Assembly: GCA_036824045.1 (NCBI GenBank)
Contig: DAITAZ010000011.1
Span: 1 to 64,000, forward strand
DNA: 64,000 bases
Source of the DNA: DAITAZ01 sp036824045
Lineage (GTDB): Bacteria > Pseudomonadota > Gammaproteobacteria > Burkholderiales > Rhodocyclaceae
Reading direction: 5' to 3'
A program made the translations under genes and the position numbers. This document shows positions 1-7,834 of the stretch, in pieces (position 1 is the stretch's first letter; every line of letters starts with the position of its first letter). The notes beneath the pieces were generated by a model, which was given only the letters and a program-made list of their open reading frames with translations, had not been told where the DNA came from and searched no databases.

Positions 1-764
1 TCGATGGCCTTGCGCTGGTTCTCGATCTCCCGCAGGCGGATCAGTTCCGGCGTCACCTGGCTCTTCTGCAGGGCCAGGGCTTCCGCTTCGGCCTTGGCGG
101 AGGCGATCTTCTGCTCCGCTTCCACGCGGATGCGCTGCAGGTCCCGCTCGGCCTTGAGCTTTTGTTGTTCGGCGGTGGTCTTGGCTTCCACGGCTTCGGT
201 GAATGAGCGGCTGAACTGGAAGTTCACGATGCTGAACTCGTCCACCTCCACCCCGTGGCGGGAGAGTCGCTCCACCAGCAGGTTGCGGATGCGGTCCCGC
301 ACTTCCGGGCGCTTCGACACCAGTTCCTCGGCGGTGTACTGGGCGGTGGCGGCCTTGACCGCCTCCTGGGTGGCGGGGACGATGATCTTGTGGCCCACAT
401 CCATCCCCAGTTCCCGGAAGACGACGGCCGCCTGGTCGGGCTTGATGTGGTAGTTCAGCGCCACGCTGGTCTGCACCTGCTGCAGGTCTTTCGAGGCGGC
501 ATCGCCCGAGCCTTCGCCCTTCTGCACCCGTACTTCCATGTTGTGCATGGTCTGGGCGATGGGGATGCGGAAATGGATGCCTTCGTCGTACACCGTGTCG
601 GAGACCTTGCCGAAGGTGGTCAGCACGCCCCGGTGCCCGGCGGGCACGACGGCGAAGGGGCCGAGCACGTACAGGGCAACCAGTCCGGCAATACCCCAGC
701 CCAGGTAGCGGGCGGGGCGGGAAACGGCCCGGCCGAGGGCGGCGGGCGCAGAGGAAATTTCCAT
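1..764 (-). CDS. Prohibitin/SPFH-domain membrane protein (3' end beyond window)
   Basis: Reading the minus strand from the ATG at 764 gives an open frame to the left edge (about 254 codons), so the C-terminus is missing. After a short N-terminal tail there is one hydrophobic segment (around GWGIAGLVALYVLGPFAVV), then a typical prohibitin start (PAGHRGVLTTFGKV) and the conserved EGIHFRIP and ELVSKRPEVRDRIRN blocks. The visible end is an Ala/Glu-rich coiled coil (AEAEALALQKSQ), as in prohibitins and HflK/HflC-type stomatins. These proteins form membrane-anchored rings around proteases or in lipid domains. The two mutual HflK/HflC partners are not visible, so a stand-alone prohibitin is the better reading. 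The SPFH family is clear; the exact role is not. Confidence 0.85.
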   Translation of the reverse strand, partial: MEISSAPAALGRAVSRPARYLGWGIAGLVALYVLGPFAVVPAGHRGVLTTFGKVSDTVYDEGIHFRIPIAQTMHNMEVRVQKGEGSGDAASKDLQQVQTSVALNYHIKPDQAAVVFRELGMDVGHKIIVPATQEAVKAATAQYTAEELVSKRPEVRDRIRNLLVERLSRHGVEVDEFSIVNFQFSRSFTEAVEAKTTAEQQKLKAERDLQRIRVEAEQKIASAKAEAEALALQKSQVTPELIRLREIENQRKAI

Positions 765-838
765 GGATCACCTGGAGAATGGGTTGGCAGGGGGGTCTAC
801 GGCCCGCCAACTGGCCGGCTTGAAGGCGGCGAAGCCGT

Positions 839-2455
839 TCAGGCGCGGAAGCGGCCCACCGTTTGCTGCAACTGGGTGGCCAGCCGGGCCATTTCGCCGG
901 TGGTTTCGGCGGTGGTGGCCACCCGCCGGTCGTTGCGGCGGGCGCCTTCGGCGATGGCCTCGATGTTGCGCGCCACGGATTCGCTGGCCTGCCGCTGCTG
1001 GTGGGAGGCCAGGTTGATCTCGTCCAGCCCCTTGCCCACCTGCAGCACCGAATCGCTGGCGGCCTGAAATGCGGTGGTGACCTGATCCACCGCCGCCCGG
1101 CTGCTGGCCAGGTGTTCCCGGCTCTGCTCGATGGCCTGGCGTACCTGCTGCGATTGCTGGGCGAGCCGGTCGGTGACGGCGTCGATCTCGCCGGCGGAGC
1201 GGGCCGATTTCTCTGCCAGCTTGCGTACTTCGTCGGCCACCACGGCAAAGCCGCGGCCGGCTTCGCCTGCCCGGGCGGCTTCGATGGCGGCGTTGAGGGC
1301 GAGCAGGTTGGTCTGCTCGGCGATCTCCCTTACCTCGCGGGTGAGCGCGGTGATGGAGCCGGCCGCATCCACGAAGCGGGTCACCGAGCCCGCCAGATCG
1401 CCCACCACCAGTTGCGTGTCTTCTACCTGGCCCGCCATGCGCGTCAGGCTTTGTCGTCCCTCGTCCGCCCGGTCCAGGCTCTCCCGGGAGAGGTGGTGGA
1501 CCCGTTCGGTGCCGGTGGCAACGCCGACGATGTTGCCCACCATCTGCTCCACCGCCGCCGCGGCGGCGCCGAGCTGGTCGCTCTGGGCGTGGGCGTCGGT
1601 GGCCATGGCGTGGGCGCTTTCATTGACCGTGCGGGCGGAGTTGGCCACCTGGGCTGCGGCATCGCTCACCCGGCGTACCAGGGCCCCGATGGTGCTGAGC
1701 ATTTCATTGAAAGCTTCGGCGGTGCGGCCGATTTCGTCCCGCGCCCGCACCGGCAGGCGGCGGGTGAGGTCGCCTTCGCCGCGGGCGAGTTCCTCGATGC
1801 TGGCGCGCATGGCTTCGAGGGGTTGAACCACCATCCGCCGCACCAGCAGCACGATCAGGCTGATCAACGGCACGGCGAGCACCAGCCCGCCGACGATGCT
1901 GCCCCACAGGAAGGTGCTGGAGGCGGCCTGCACCCGGTCCAGCGAGATCTTCATGCTGACCAGGCCCAGCGCGGTGCCTTCCGCCACCTGATGGCAGCTC
2001 AGGCAGTTCTTGCCCAGGGCGTTCTGGGCGGCGAGGGCCGGTGTGATCACGCGCAACACTTCGCCGCCGTTGCCCGCCCGTTCAACCGCCATGTAGGGCT
2101 TGCCGGTGGACAGGGCGGCTTGCTCGGCACTGTCCGCTTTCGGGGCGAGGGGGTCGGGGCCGAACTGGCGTTCCACTGCCGGCGCCCGGAGCACTTTCAG
2201 GTCCTGCACGCCGGGCAGTTGTGCAATCTGCTCCAGGAACACCTGCTTCTGGCTCACGGTGCCGGTGATCATCATCCCGGTCAGGCTGGCCATGGTGATC
2301 TGATGCACATCGCGGGCGAATTCCTCGGCCTGGTCGATGGCCGCTTCCCGGTTGATGTGGGTGTTCCAGGCGATAAAGCCGCCCGTGGCCACCAGCAGCA
2401 TCGCCAGGATGGCAGCCGAGAGTTTCAGCCAGACGGGAAGCGCGTGCTTGTTCAT
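839..2455 (-). CDS. Methyl-accepting chemotaxis protein with periplasmic c-type haem motif
   Basis: A 538-residue receptor: TM1 about 11-30, periplasmic sensor about 31-180, TM2 near VGGLVLAVPLISLIVLLV, HAMP, then the cytoplasmic signalling hairpin with the near-invariant tip EIAEQTNLLALNAAIEAARA. The sensor region contains C151-L-S-C154-H155, a CxxCH motif for covalent haem c attachment, which suggests sensing of redox state, oxygen or NO rather than a small nutrient. I chose ATG 2455 because the transmembrane start MNKHALPVWLKL begins there; the frame stays open 41 codons further upstream, but that stretch is not protein-like. No C-terminal CheR-tethering pentapeptide is seen. It stands alone, without other che genes nearby. 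A sigma-28-like promoter lies just upstream. Confidence 0.93.
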   Translation of the reverse strand: MNKHALPVWLKLSAAILAMLLVATGGFIAWNTHINREAAIDQAEEFARDVHQITMASLTGMMITGTVSQKQVFLEQIAQLPGVQDLKVLRAPAVERQFGPDPLAPKADSAEQAALSTGKPYMAVERAGNGGEVLRVITPALAAQNALGKNCLSCHQVAEGTALGLVSMKISLDRVQAASSTFLWGSIVGGLVLAVPLISLIVLLVRRMVVQPLEAMRASIEELARGEGDLTRRLPVRARDEIGRTAEAFNEMLSTIGALVRRVSDAAAQVANSARTVNESAHAMATDAHAQSDQLGAAAAAVEQMVGNIVGVATGTERVHHLSRESLDRADEGRQSLTRMAGQVEDTQLVVGDLAGSVTRFVDAAGSITALTREVREIAEQTNLLALNAAIEAARAGEAGRGFAVVADEVRKLAEKSARSAGEIDAVTDRLAQQSQQVRQAIEQSREHLASSRAAVDQVTTAFQAASDSVLQVGKGLDEINLASHQQRQASESVARNIEAIAEGARRNDRRVATTAETTGEMARLATQLQQTVGRFRA

Positions 2456-2486
2456 GGGGCATCCGTAAAGAGCGAACCTTTCTGCT

Positions 2487-2514
2487 TTTACGGCCTTTGG
2501 CGTCAATGGGTTGA
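2487..2514 (-). promoter_or_regulatory. Candidate sigma-28 (FliA) promoter of the chemotaxis receptor
   Basis: On the minus strand TCAA (2514-2511) is followed after 16 bases by GCCGTAAA (2494-2487), close to the flagellar sigma factor pattern TAAA-N15-GCCGATAA. The -10 element ends about 31 bases before the ATG at 2455. A FliA promoter is expected for a chemotaxis receptor. Two mismatches and the 16-base spacer make this tentative. Confidence 0.4.
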
Positions 2515-2688
2515 GGCAACTTTGCGGGCGCACGGCGCGAGTTTGCAGATTTCCACACACGGAGTTGGATAAGCGCATGCCCTGATGCGGTGCGCGTTAT
2601 CCGGGCGTCTGCTGACCCGGCGACCAGGAGGCGCCCACGGCCATGCGAAGTGTCGTGAAAGTTTGGTGCAAGAAATGTATAGTGAAAG

Positions 2689-2711
2689 CATGAAGCAAGC
2701 TTTGTTTCATG
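2689..2711. repeat. 23-bp near-perfect palindrome
   Basis: CATGAAGCAAG-C-TTTGTTTCATG reads as its own reverse complement apart from two mismatched pairs that could form G-U pairs in RNA. It lies about midway between the divergent receptor and acyltransferase genes. It could be an operator or a transcribed hairpin; no regulator is encoded next to it. Confidence 0.4.
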
Positions 2712-2977
2712 CCGTTACCAGCCAGAGCGCTGTGCCCGGGATTGAGGGCGCGGGGCGTAATGCGGGATTTCAATCCTGGTTGTCGCTCATTGACTACAGG
2801 ATTCAATGATTCATTGAAGCGTTTGCTTAGTTACTTATCATTGATCTAGCTTCTGAATGTTGAATTGAAGCCGATGCCACAGGGGGGCGAAGTGCCCCGG
2901 ATGGATTGTTTGGCGAATCGGTTTGTTGAATGCACAAAAAAGCCGCAGCAATAGCGGTCACGGAGCGGAGTCGCGGG

Positions 2978-4141
2978 ATGAAATCCTCGTCGGGAGAGCA
3001 TTTCCTTGCCCTGGACCATGTCCGGGCCCTGGCTGCACTGTTGGTTGTGGTCTACCACTTCATCCATGGTACGGAGGGAAGCCCCGTCCCCTATGGGTTT
3101 GTGCCCGCATTTCCACCCTTGGCGCTGGTGGACGAGGGGCATACGGGGGTGGCCGTGTTCATGACCCTGAGCGGCTATCTCTTTGCCCGCCTGCTCTGTG
3201 GCAAAGAGATCATTTATTGGCGCTTTGTGTGGAATCGGTGCCTGCGTTTGTTTCCGCTGTTATTTCTGGTCATTGCGCTGATTGTGCTGAAGAAGGCCGT
3301 TCTGGGTGAATCGGTCATTGACTATATTCATCACATTTCCAAAGGCTGGCTATGGCCCGCTTTGCCCAATGGCGGATGGTCAATTACCGTTGAGTTCCAT
3401 TTTTATCTGCTTTTGCCATTTCTGCTTTATCTGCTTCACCGCTCGCCCTGGCTGCTCGCTGCATTGCTGGGGGTGAGTCTGGCTGTGCGCTACCTGGTCT
3501 GGAGCCACTCTGGCGAGGTGCAGTTCCTGGCCTACTGGACCCTCATCGGGCGTATTGACCAGTTCGTGGCCGGGATGCTCGCCTTCCATGGCCGCCGCCA
3601 GATCGCGGCTTACCCCAAGGACGTGCTGACCGTGGCGGTGGCGTTCAGCCTGTTCTATTGGTGGTTCGATTTCGTCGGCGGTTACTACGCCTATCCCTCC
3701 TACCCTTCCGACCGGCCCTTGTGGATCGTGCTGCCCACCATCGAGGGCTTTGCTTACGCGGTGCTGATCTGCTGGTACGACCAGGCCGGGTGCCAGCGGC
3801 TGTTTCCGGTCGGGGAGGGGACGGGCGTGCGGGCAGGCGTGTCCCGCGCCCTGGGCTGGATGGGGGAGCTTTCCTACTCCATGTACCTGCTGCACTTCTT
3901 CGTGGTGTTCCGGGCCGCGGGCTTCATTCACGCACGGTTGTGGGATCTCTCCAACTTCTACGTGGCGGGGGCGACGGCGCTGATCTTTTATCTGGCCCTG
4001 CTGCCCCTGGCCTACCTGAGCTACCGATATCTGGAAAAGCCTTTCCTGCGCATGCGCCTGCCCTACACGCTCAAGCCGGGTGGCGCGCCGTGGGGCGTGC
4101 CGCCCCCTCCCAATCCGGTGGATCGGGAGGCCTGGCGCTGA
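2978..4141 (+). CDS. Acyltransferase family 3 integral membrane protein (OafA/YrhL-like)
   Basis: A 387-residue polytopic membrane protein with about ten hydrophobic segments. It opens with the family signature LDHVRALAALLVVVYHF followed by the GVAVFMTLSGYLFARLL block. The His of VYHF is the expected catalytic residue of acyltransferase-3 proteins, which O-acylate sugars of lipopolysaccharide, exopolysaccharide or peptidoglycan. The start at 2978 is preferred over the in-frame ATG at 2930 because GGAG-type bases lie just upstream and homologous proteins begin shortly before the LDHVRALA motif. It is a single-gene unit, convergent with the P450 operon (22 bases between stops). Acceptor and acyl group cannot be read from sequence; the many glycan genes in the window make a surface sugar likely. 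Confidence 0.9.
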   Translation: MKSSSGEHFLALDHVRALAALLVVVYHFIHGTEGSPVPYGFVPAFPPLALVDEGHTGVAVFMTLSGYLFARLLCGKEIIYWRFVWNRCLRLFPLLFLVIALIVLKKAVLGESVIDYIHHISKGWLWPALPNGGWSITVEFHFYLLLPFLLYLLHRSPWLLAALLGVSLAVRYLVWSHSGEVQFLAYWTLIGRIDQFVAGMLAFHGRRQIAAYPKDVLTVAVAFSLFYWWFDFVGGYYAYPSYPSDRPLWIVLPTIEGFAYAVLICWYDQAGCQRLFPVGEGTGVRAGVSRALGWMGELSYSMYLLHFFVVFRAAGFIHARLWDLSNFYVAGATALIFYLALLPLAYLSYRYLEKPFLRMRLPYTLKPGGAPWGVPPPPNPVDREAWR

Positions 4142-4162
4142 GGGTTCGCCCCGGCTCGGGGC

Positions 4163-5611
4163 TTAGAGGGCTTCGGCTGGCTCGCGCAGGGGCGTGCCCT
4201 GGTAGGCGGGCTGTGGGCTGGGGGTGCTCAGTGGCGGGCGGCGGCTCAGGCGGACGCGGATGCCGTTGTCGGAGCGGATGGTGACCCGGCCCACGGTCTG
4301 GGGCTCGTGCCGGGTGTCGGCCTCGATCTGGTAACGGCGGACGAGGCTGGCCAGGATGAGGACGGCTTCCTGGGTGGCGAAGGCGGCGCCGATGCATACC
4401 CGCGGCCCCATGCTGAAGGGCAGGTAAGCCTGCTTGGTGGACGCCTGGCCGGACGGGGTGGCGAAGCGGTCCGGGTCGAATTCGTCCGGCCGTTCCCACA
4501 GTTCCCGGTGGCGATGGATCAGCCAGGGGGAGACCAGGATGGGGGAGCCTTCCTTCACCTGCTTGTCCCGCAGCGTGTGGGCCTCGGTCGCTTCCCGGAC
4601 GAAGAAGCCCACCGGCGGGTACAGGCGCATGGCTTCGCGGAAAGTGTCCCAGGTGAGGCGCAGTTTCTTGATGTCGGCGAATTCCGGTTCCCGGTCGCCC
4701 ACCACGCTGCGGATCTCGTCCACGATGCGCGCCTGCAGTTCCGGCGAGCGGGAGAGCAGGTAGAGGGACCAGGCCAGGGAACTGGCCGAGGTTTCGTGCC
4801 CGGCCAGGAAGAGCATGCAGATCTGGTCCACCAGTTCCGGGTAGCTGAAGCTGTCGCCCGCCACCGGGTCCTTGGCCTGCATCAGCCCGGCCAGGATGTC
4901 CTGGTGCTGGCCGCCCTCGCCCCGTTCGTGGGCCTGGAAGCGGGTGGCGATCAGCTCCGCCAGCCGGGAGCGGATCTGCTCGGCCGAGCGCTTGGAGGCG
5001 CGCCGGGGCAGCCAGGCGGGGAGCTTGTACATCATCAGCACCATGGCGCGCTGGGCGTGGTGCTGGAACTCGAGAAAAGCCTCGAAGATGCTGTGGGCGT
5101 CTTCGGCGGAGAGTTTTTCCGAGAGGATGGTGCGGTAGATGATGTCGGCGGTGACGAAGGTCATCTCGCCGTCCACTTCAAAGCTCTGGCCATCGGCCAC
5201 CCGATCCAGCCGCGTCAGCATGTCGGCCACGCTGGCCTTCATCAGCGGGAACACCAGCCGCAGCCGGGCCTGTTCGAAGGCCTGGTCCAGGATGCGGCGC
5301 TGCCGTTCCCACACCTCGCCGTTGGTGGTGAAGATGCTGTTGCCCAGCAGCGGCTCCAGCATGCGGTGCATGAGCTGATGCTTGGGGTACGCCTTCGGTT
5401 GCTCCACCAGGATCTTCCGCACCTGCTTGGGCTCATTGACCATGTAAATGTCGAGCCCGGGCTGGCGGTAATGCCCCATCTTCATCCGGTAGCTACGCTC
5501 GAACAGCACATCCAGCCAGGAACGCCAGCCGCGCACGAAGCGCAGCAGGAACGAGCTCTTGCTCTGGTGGGGTTGCGGGTAGGGGGGCGAGAAATGAAAA
5601 GGGCAACTCAT
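4163..5611 (-). CDS. Cytochrome P450 monooxygenase
   Basis: A complete 482-residue P450. The I-helix oxygen-activation motif is AGHETS (270-275), the ExxR motif is E326-A-M-R329, and the haem loop FSMGPRVCIG places the thiolate ligand at Cys406. There is no N-terminal membrane anchor and no fused reductase, so it would need separate ferredoxin or flavodoxin partners, none of which is in the window. Its ATG overlaps the stop of the upstream hydrolase-like gene by four bases (ATGA), so it is the last gene of a three-gene operon. The AGHET/FSMGPRVCIG style resembles the fatty-acid/terpene hydroxylase branch (CYP102/CYP4-like), but the substrate is unknown. Confidence 0.96.
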   Translation of the reverse strand: MSCPFHFSPPYPQPHQSKSSFLLRFVRGWRSWLDVLFERSYRMKMGHYRQPGLDIYMVNEPKQVRKILVEQPKAYPKHQLMHRMLEPLLGNSIFTTNGEVWERQRRILDQAFEQARLRLVFPLMKASVADMLTRLDRVADGQSFEVDGEMTFVTADIIYRTILSEKLSAEDAHSIFEAFLEFQHHAQRAMVLMMYKLPAWLPRRASKRSAEQIRSRLAELIATRFQAHERGEGGQHQDILAGLMQAKDPVAGDSFSYPELVDQICMLFLAGHETSASSLAWSLYLLSRSPELQARIVDEIRSVVGDREPEFADIKKLRLTWDTFREAMRLYPPVGFFVREATEAHTLRDKQVKEGSPILVSPWLIHRHRELWERPDEFDPDRFATPSGQASTKQAYLPFSMGPRVCIGAAFATQEAVLILASLVRRYQIEADTRHEPQTVGRVTIRSDNGIRVRLSRRPPLSTPSPQPAYQGTPLREPAEAL

Positions 5612-6834
5612 GGCGCGGTCCTCGGGATGGCATCGGTGAGACGTTGGGGTCCTGCCGTAATGCGGAAATAGTCGTAATCAGCGGGCAGTTCGCTGGACAT
5701 CAGATACTGGAAGTGCAGCCGCAGCTTGTTGCGCCGCATGCGGGCGTAGCGGGCGGGGCTGAACATGCGGAACACCCGGGCGCTGTGGCGCCGGGGCCGG
5801 TCCGGGGAAGGGGGCAGGCCACAGGCCGCGGCCGGGTCCACGTTGAAGAAGCACAGGGGGTCCGGCGGTGCCGTGACGTCCAGCCAGGGCAGGGTGCCGC
5901 CGGCAAGGCCGGCCAGATGCTGGCGAAAGGTCTCGGCCCCGGGCAGCAGGCCCAGGTAGGGCATGCACTGGCCCAGGGTGAGGAGGACCACCGGGGCGGG
6001 CCGGTCGTGCTCCGCCTGCAGCGCCTGCACACGGGCGGCCACCTGCACGGCCAGCATGGAACCGACGCTGTGGCCCACGAGCAGGACCTCGTCCACCGGC
6101 CGCTCGGCCTGCTCGCGCAGGATGTGCGTGGCCATCTCTTCGGCGCGGGCATCCAGCTCCGGCACCCCTTGGCTGCCCCAATGGTGGATGAACAAACAGG
6201 TGCGCAGGAGCCAGAACACCCCCAGCCGGTCCGCCAGCCGCCAGGCGCCGAACGCGCAGCCAGCCCCGGTGGCCAATCCGGCCGCCACCGCCCAGGCGGG
6301 CGCGGCGCCGAGCGCGGTGGCGGCGAAGCCGCTTGCCAGGGCGATCAGGATGGTGATGACCCCCGCCAGGCCCTGGCAGGCCAGCGGATAGAGGGCGCTG
6401 TGCCAGGCGCCCCGGGAAAGCTGCCGCACTCGCGCCAGGCCCGGGCTGCCCAGCACGTCCCGGTAGAACTTCAGCGTCTGGACCATCAGCGCCAGAGGGC
6501 GGCCGGGCCAGTGGCGGCGGACGATGTCGTCCCAGCCCATGAACTGGTATTCCGTGCTCACCGGTTCGCCCCGCCAGCGGGCCTGGATCTGCCAGCGGGC
6601 AACGCGGTTGCGGGCGCGCTCCCGGTTGCCCACCTCCAGCCGGGTGCCCAGGTGGGGGGCCTGGAAAGCGGCCTCTTCCTTGTACAGCCGGTGATAGTGG
6701 CTCGCGCCCCGGGGGTCGTAGCCGGCCACGTAGTGCACGCGGCGGCTGCGTACCGCGTTGTCGGGCGCCGTGGCGGCGGGCGCGGGGGCCGCGGGCTGGG
6801 CTGTCTGAGGGCGTTCCAGTGTGGCGAGGCTCAT
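5608..6834 (-). CDS. Membrane-associated alpha/beta-hydrolase-like protein
   Basis: A 408-residue protein of unassigned family. The N-terminal ~140 residues are soluble (VHYVAGYDPRGASHYHRLY resembles the opening strand of a lipase-type fold), two hydrophobic segments follow at about 152-200, and then LLVGHSVGS gives a nucleophile elbow with Ser256. The remainder has MLAVQVAARV and a C-terminal LPADYDYFRIT tail. The layout suggests a serine esterase or thioesterase with an inserted membrane hairpin. It is translationally coupled to its neighbours: TGATG with the upstream small protein and ATGA with the P450. A joint role in making or processing a lipid hydroxylated by the P450 is inference only. 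Confidence 0.7.
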   Translation of the reverse strand: MSLATLERPQTAQPAAPAPAATAPDNAVRSRRVHYVAGYDPRGASHYHRLYKEEAAFQAPHLGTRLEVGNRERARNRVARWQIQARWRGEPVSTEYQFMGWDDIVRRHWPGRPLALMVQTLKFYRDVLGSPGLARVRQLSRGAWHSALYPLACQGLAGVITILIALASGFAATALGAAPAWAVAAGLATGAGCAFGAWRLADRLGVFWLLRTCLFIHHWGSQGVPELDARAEEMATHILREQAERPVDEVLLVGHSVGSMLAVQVAARVQALQAEHDRPAPVVLLTLGQCMPYLGLLPGAETFRQHLAGLAGGTLPWLDVTAPPDPLCFFNVDPAAACGLPPSPDRPRRHSARVFRMFSPARYARMRRNKLRLHFQYLMSSELPADYDYFRITAGPQRLTDAIPRTAP

Positions 6835-7253
6835 CAGCGGATGGTCTGGTGGTGGAGGTTTTTTTTCAGCACCAGATCCACCAGCGGTTGCTCCCGCTTG
6901 TTGGCCCGGCGGCAGTGGTCAGGCTGGAAACGGTCGGTGATCCAGATGATCGCCCGGGCCCAGGGGCGGTGCCGTTCGCGCCAGGCGTGGGAAGAAACCG
7001 ACTCCCAGGCGTAGCCGTTGAACACCGTGGCATTGACGAAGTGGTCCAGCGCCCGCACGCCGGCGCGCCCCCGTTCGACGCGCCCGAAGAAGCCCACCCA
7101 GCAGATGATCAGGTAGCCGGCCACGGCCAGGGGGACGATGGCGGTCATCAGCAGAAAGCCGGCCAGGCGTTCCTTCCAGCCGCTCAGCCGGAACTCGGCA
7201 ACCGGCGCGGGTCGTGCGGCAAGGGGCGGGTGACGGTGTCGATGGTGGCTCAT
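6834..7253 (-). CDS. Small membrane protein of unknown function, first gene of the P450 operon
   Basis: A 139-residue protein starting at ATG 7253 (the frame is open further upstream, but that part is low-complexity Pro/Arg/Ser). It has one or two hydrophobic segments (FLLMTAIVPLAVAGYLIICWVGF), then a basic tail containing FNGYAWESVSSHAW and RFQPDHCRRANKREQ. I do not recognise the family; the ESVSS...DHC pattern recalls small phage or plasmid membrane proteins, from memory only. Its stop overlaps the start of the hydrolase-like gene (TGATG), so the three genes are very likely co-translated. Confidence 0.6.
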   Translation of the reverse strand: MSHHRHRHPPLAARPAPVAEFRLSGWKERLAGFLLMTAIVPLAVAGYLIICWVGFFGRVERGRAGVRALDHFVNATVFNGYAWESVSSHAWRERHRPWARAIIWITDRFQPDHCRRANKREQPLVDLVLKKNLHHQTIR

Positions 7254-7834
7254 GGGGCGGACGGTTGCGTGTGTATCGGAAACATGGGCACCCCGTGGCA
7301 ACGGTCGTGCGCAATCCGGTATCGACCCGCGGGACGGGAGCCTTGATGGCAAACACGGGAGGGATTGGCCCCGTTCTCGGTGGATGGGGGGCGGAGGCGA
7401 AGGGGTATGGCGCACCCTGGACAGGGGGCTCCCGCAGGCGCGGGGCGGGGTGACAAGGCGCGGACTTGCGGCCAACTGTCGGTGGCCTTGCGGCTTGCTG
7501 GCGGCGGGGCCTTACATCCGCTTACACACTGGGCAACCGTGTAATTGTTCGCTGACAAAGCGGGTGCAGACTTGCCTAATTGCGGCGCTGCAGGGAATTG
7601 CTGAATTGGCGGTTGTTGCCGTTTCAGTTGCGGGTATTTCCGTCACTGCTTGCGCAGGATGATAGGCAGTGGAGGAGTGTGCGGACCGTGTTCCCCACGC
7701 TGCCTGGAGCCCGACCGTACTGGCGGGCCGCAGCAGATCTGGGTGCCGGACTGACCGGGATAGGAGCGCAAACGTGCTTCAAATCACTCTTCAGATCGTC
7801 GATAGGTGTTGTAATCTTTCACGAGGCTTTCACG
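7254..7834. other. Intergenic region between divergent operons
   Basis: This 581-base region lies between the P450 operon (minus) and the glycosyltransferase operon (plus). Frames exist on both strands but show no ribosome site and no recognisable protein. The part from about 7490 to 7830 has lower G+C and probably carries promoters for both directions. I could not define a confident -35/-10 pair. Confidence 0.5.

Larger units (their letters stand above)
2456..2977. other. Divergent intergenic region (receptor / acyltransferase)
   Basis: This 522-base stretch separates divergent genes. It is richer in A+T than its surroundings, particularly 2660-2930. Small frames on both strands overlap each other and lack a ribosome site, so I call no gene. 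It holds the candidate sigma-28 promoter and a near-perfect palindrome at 2689-2711. Confidence 0.6.

Noticed and set aside
863..2572. Plus-strand frame of 569 codons opposite the chemoreceptor
   Set aside because: Low-complexity Gly/His/Leu composition and perfect receptor motifs on the other strand.
2585..2809. Small genes in the receptor/acyltransferase intergenic region on both strands
   Set aside because: The two candidate frames overlap each other, have no ribosome sites and no recognisable protein features.
7606..7619. Possible sigma-54 (-24/-12) promoter, TTGGC...TTGC
   Set aside because: Only 8 bases separate GG and GC; the spacing required is 10.
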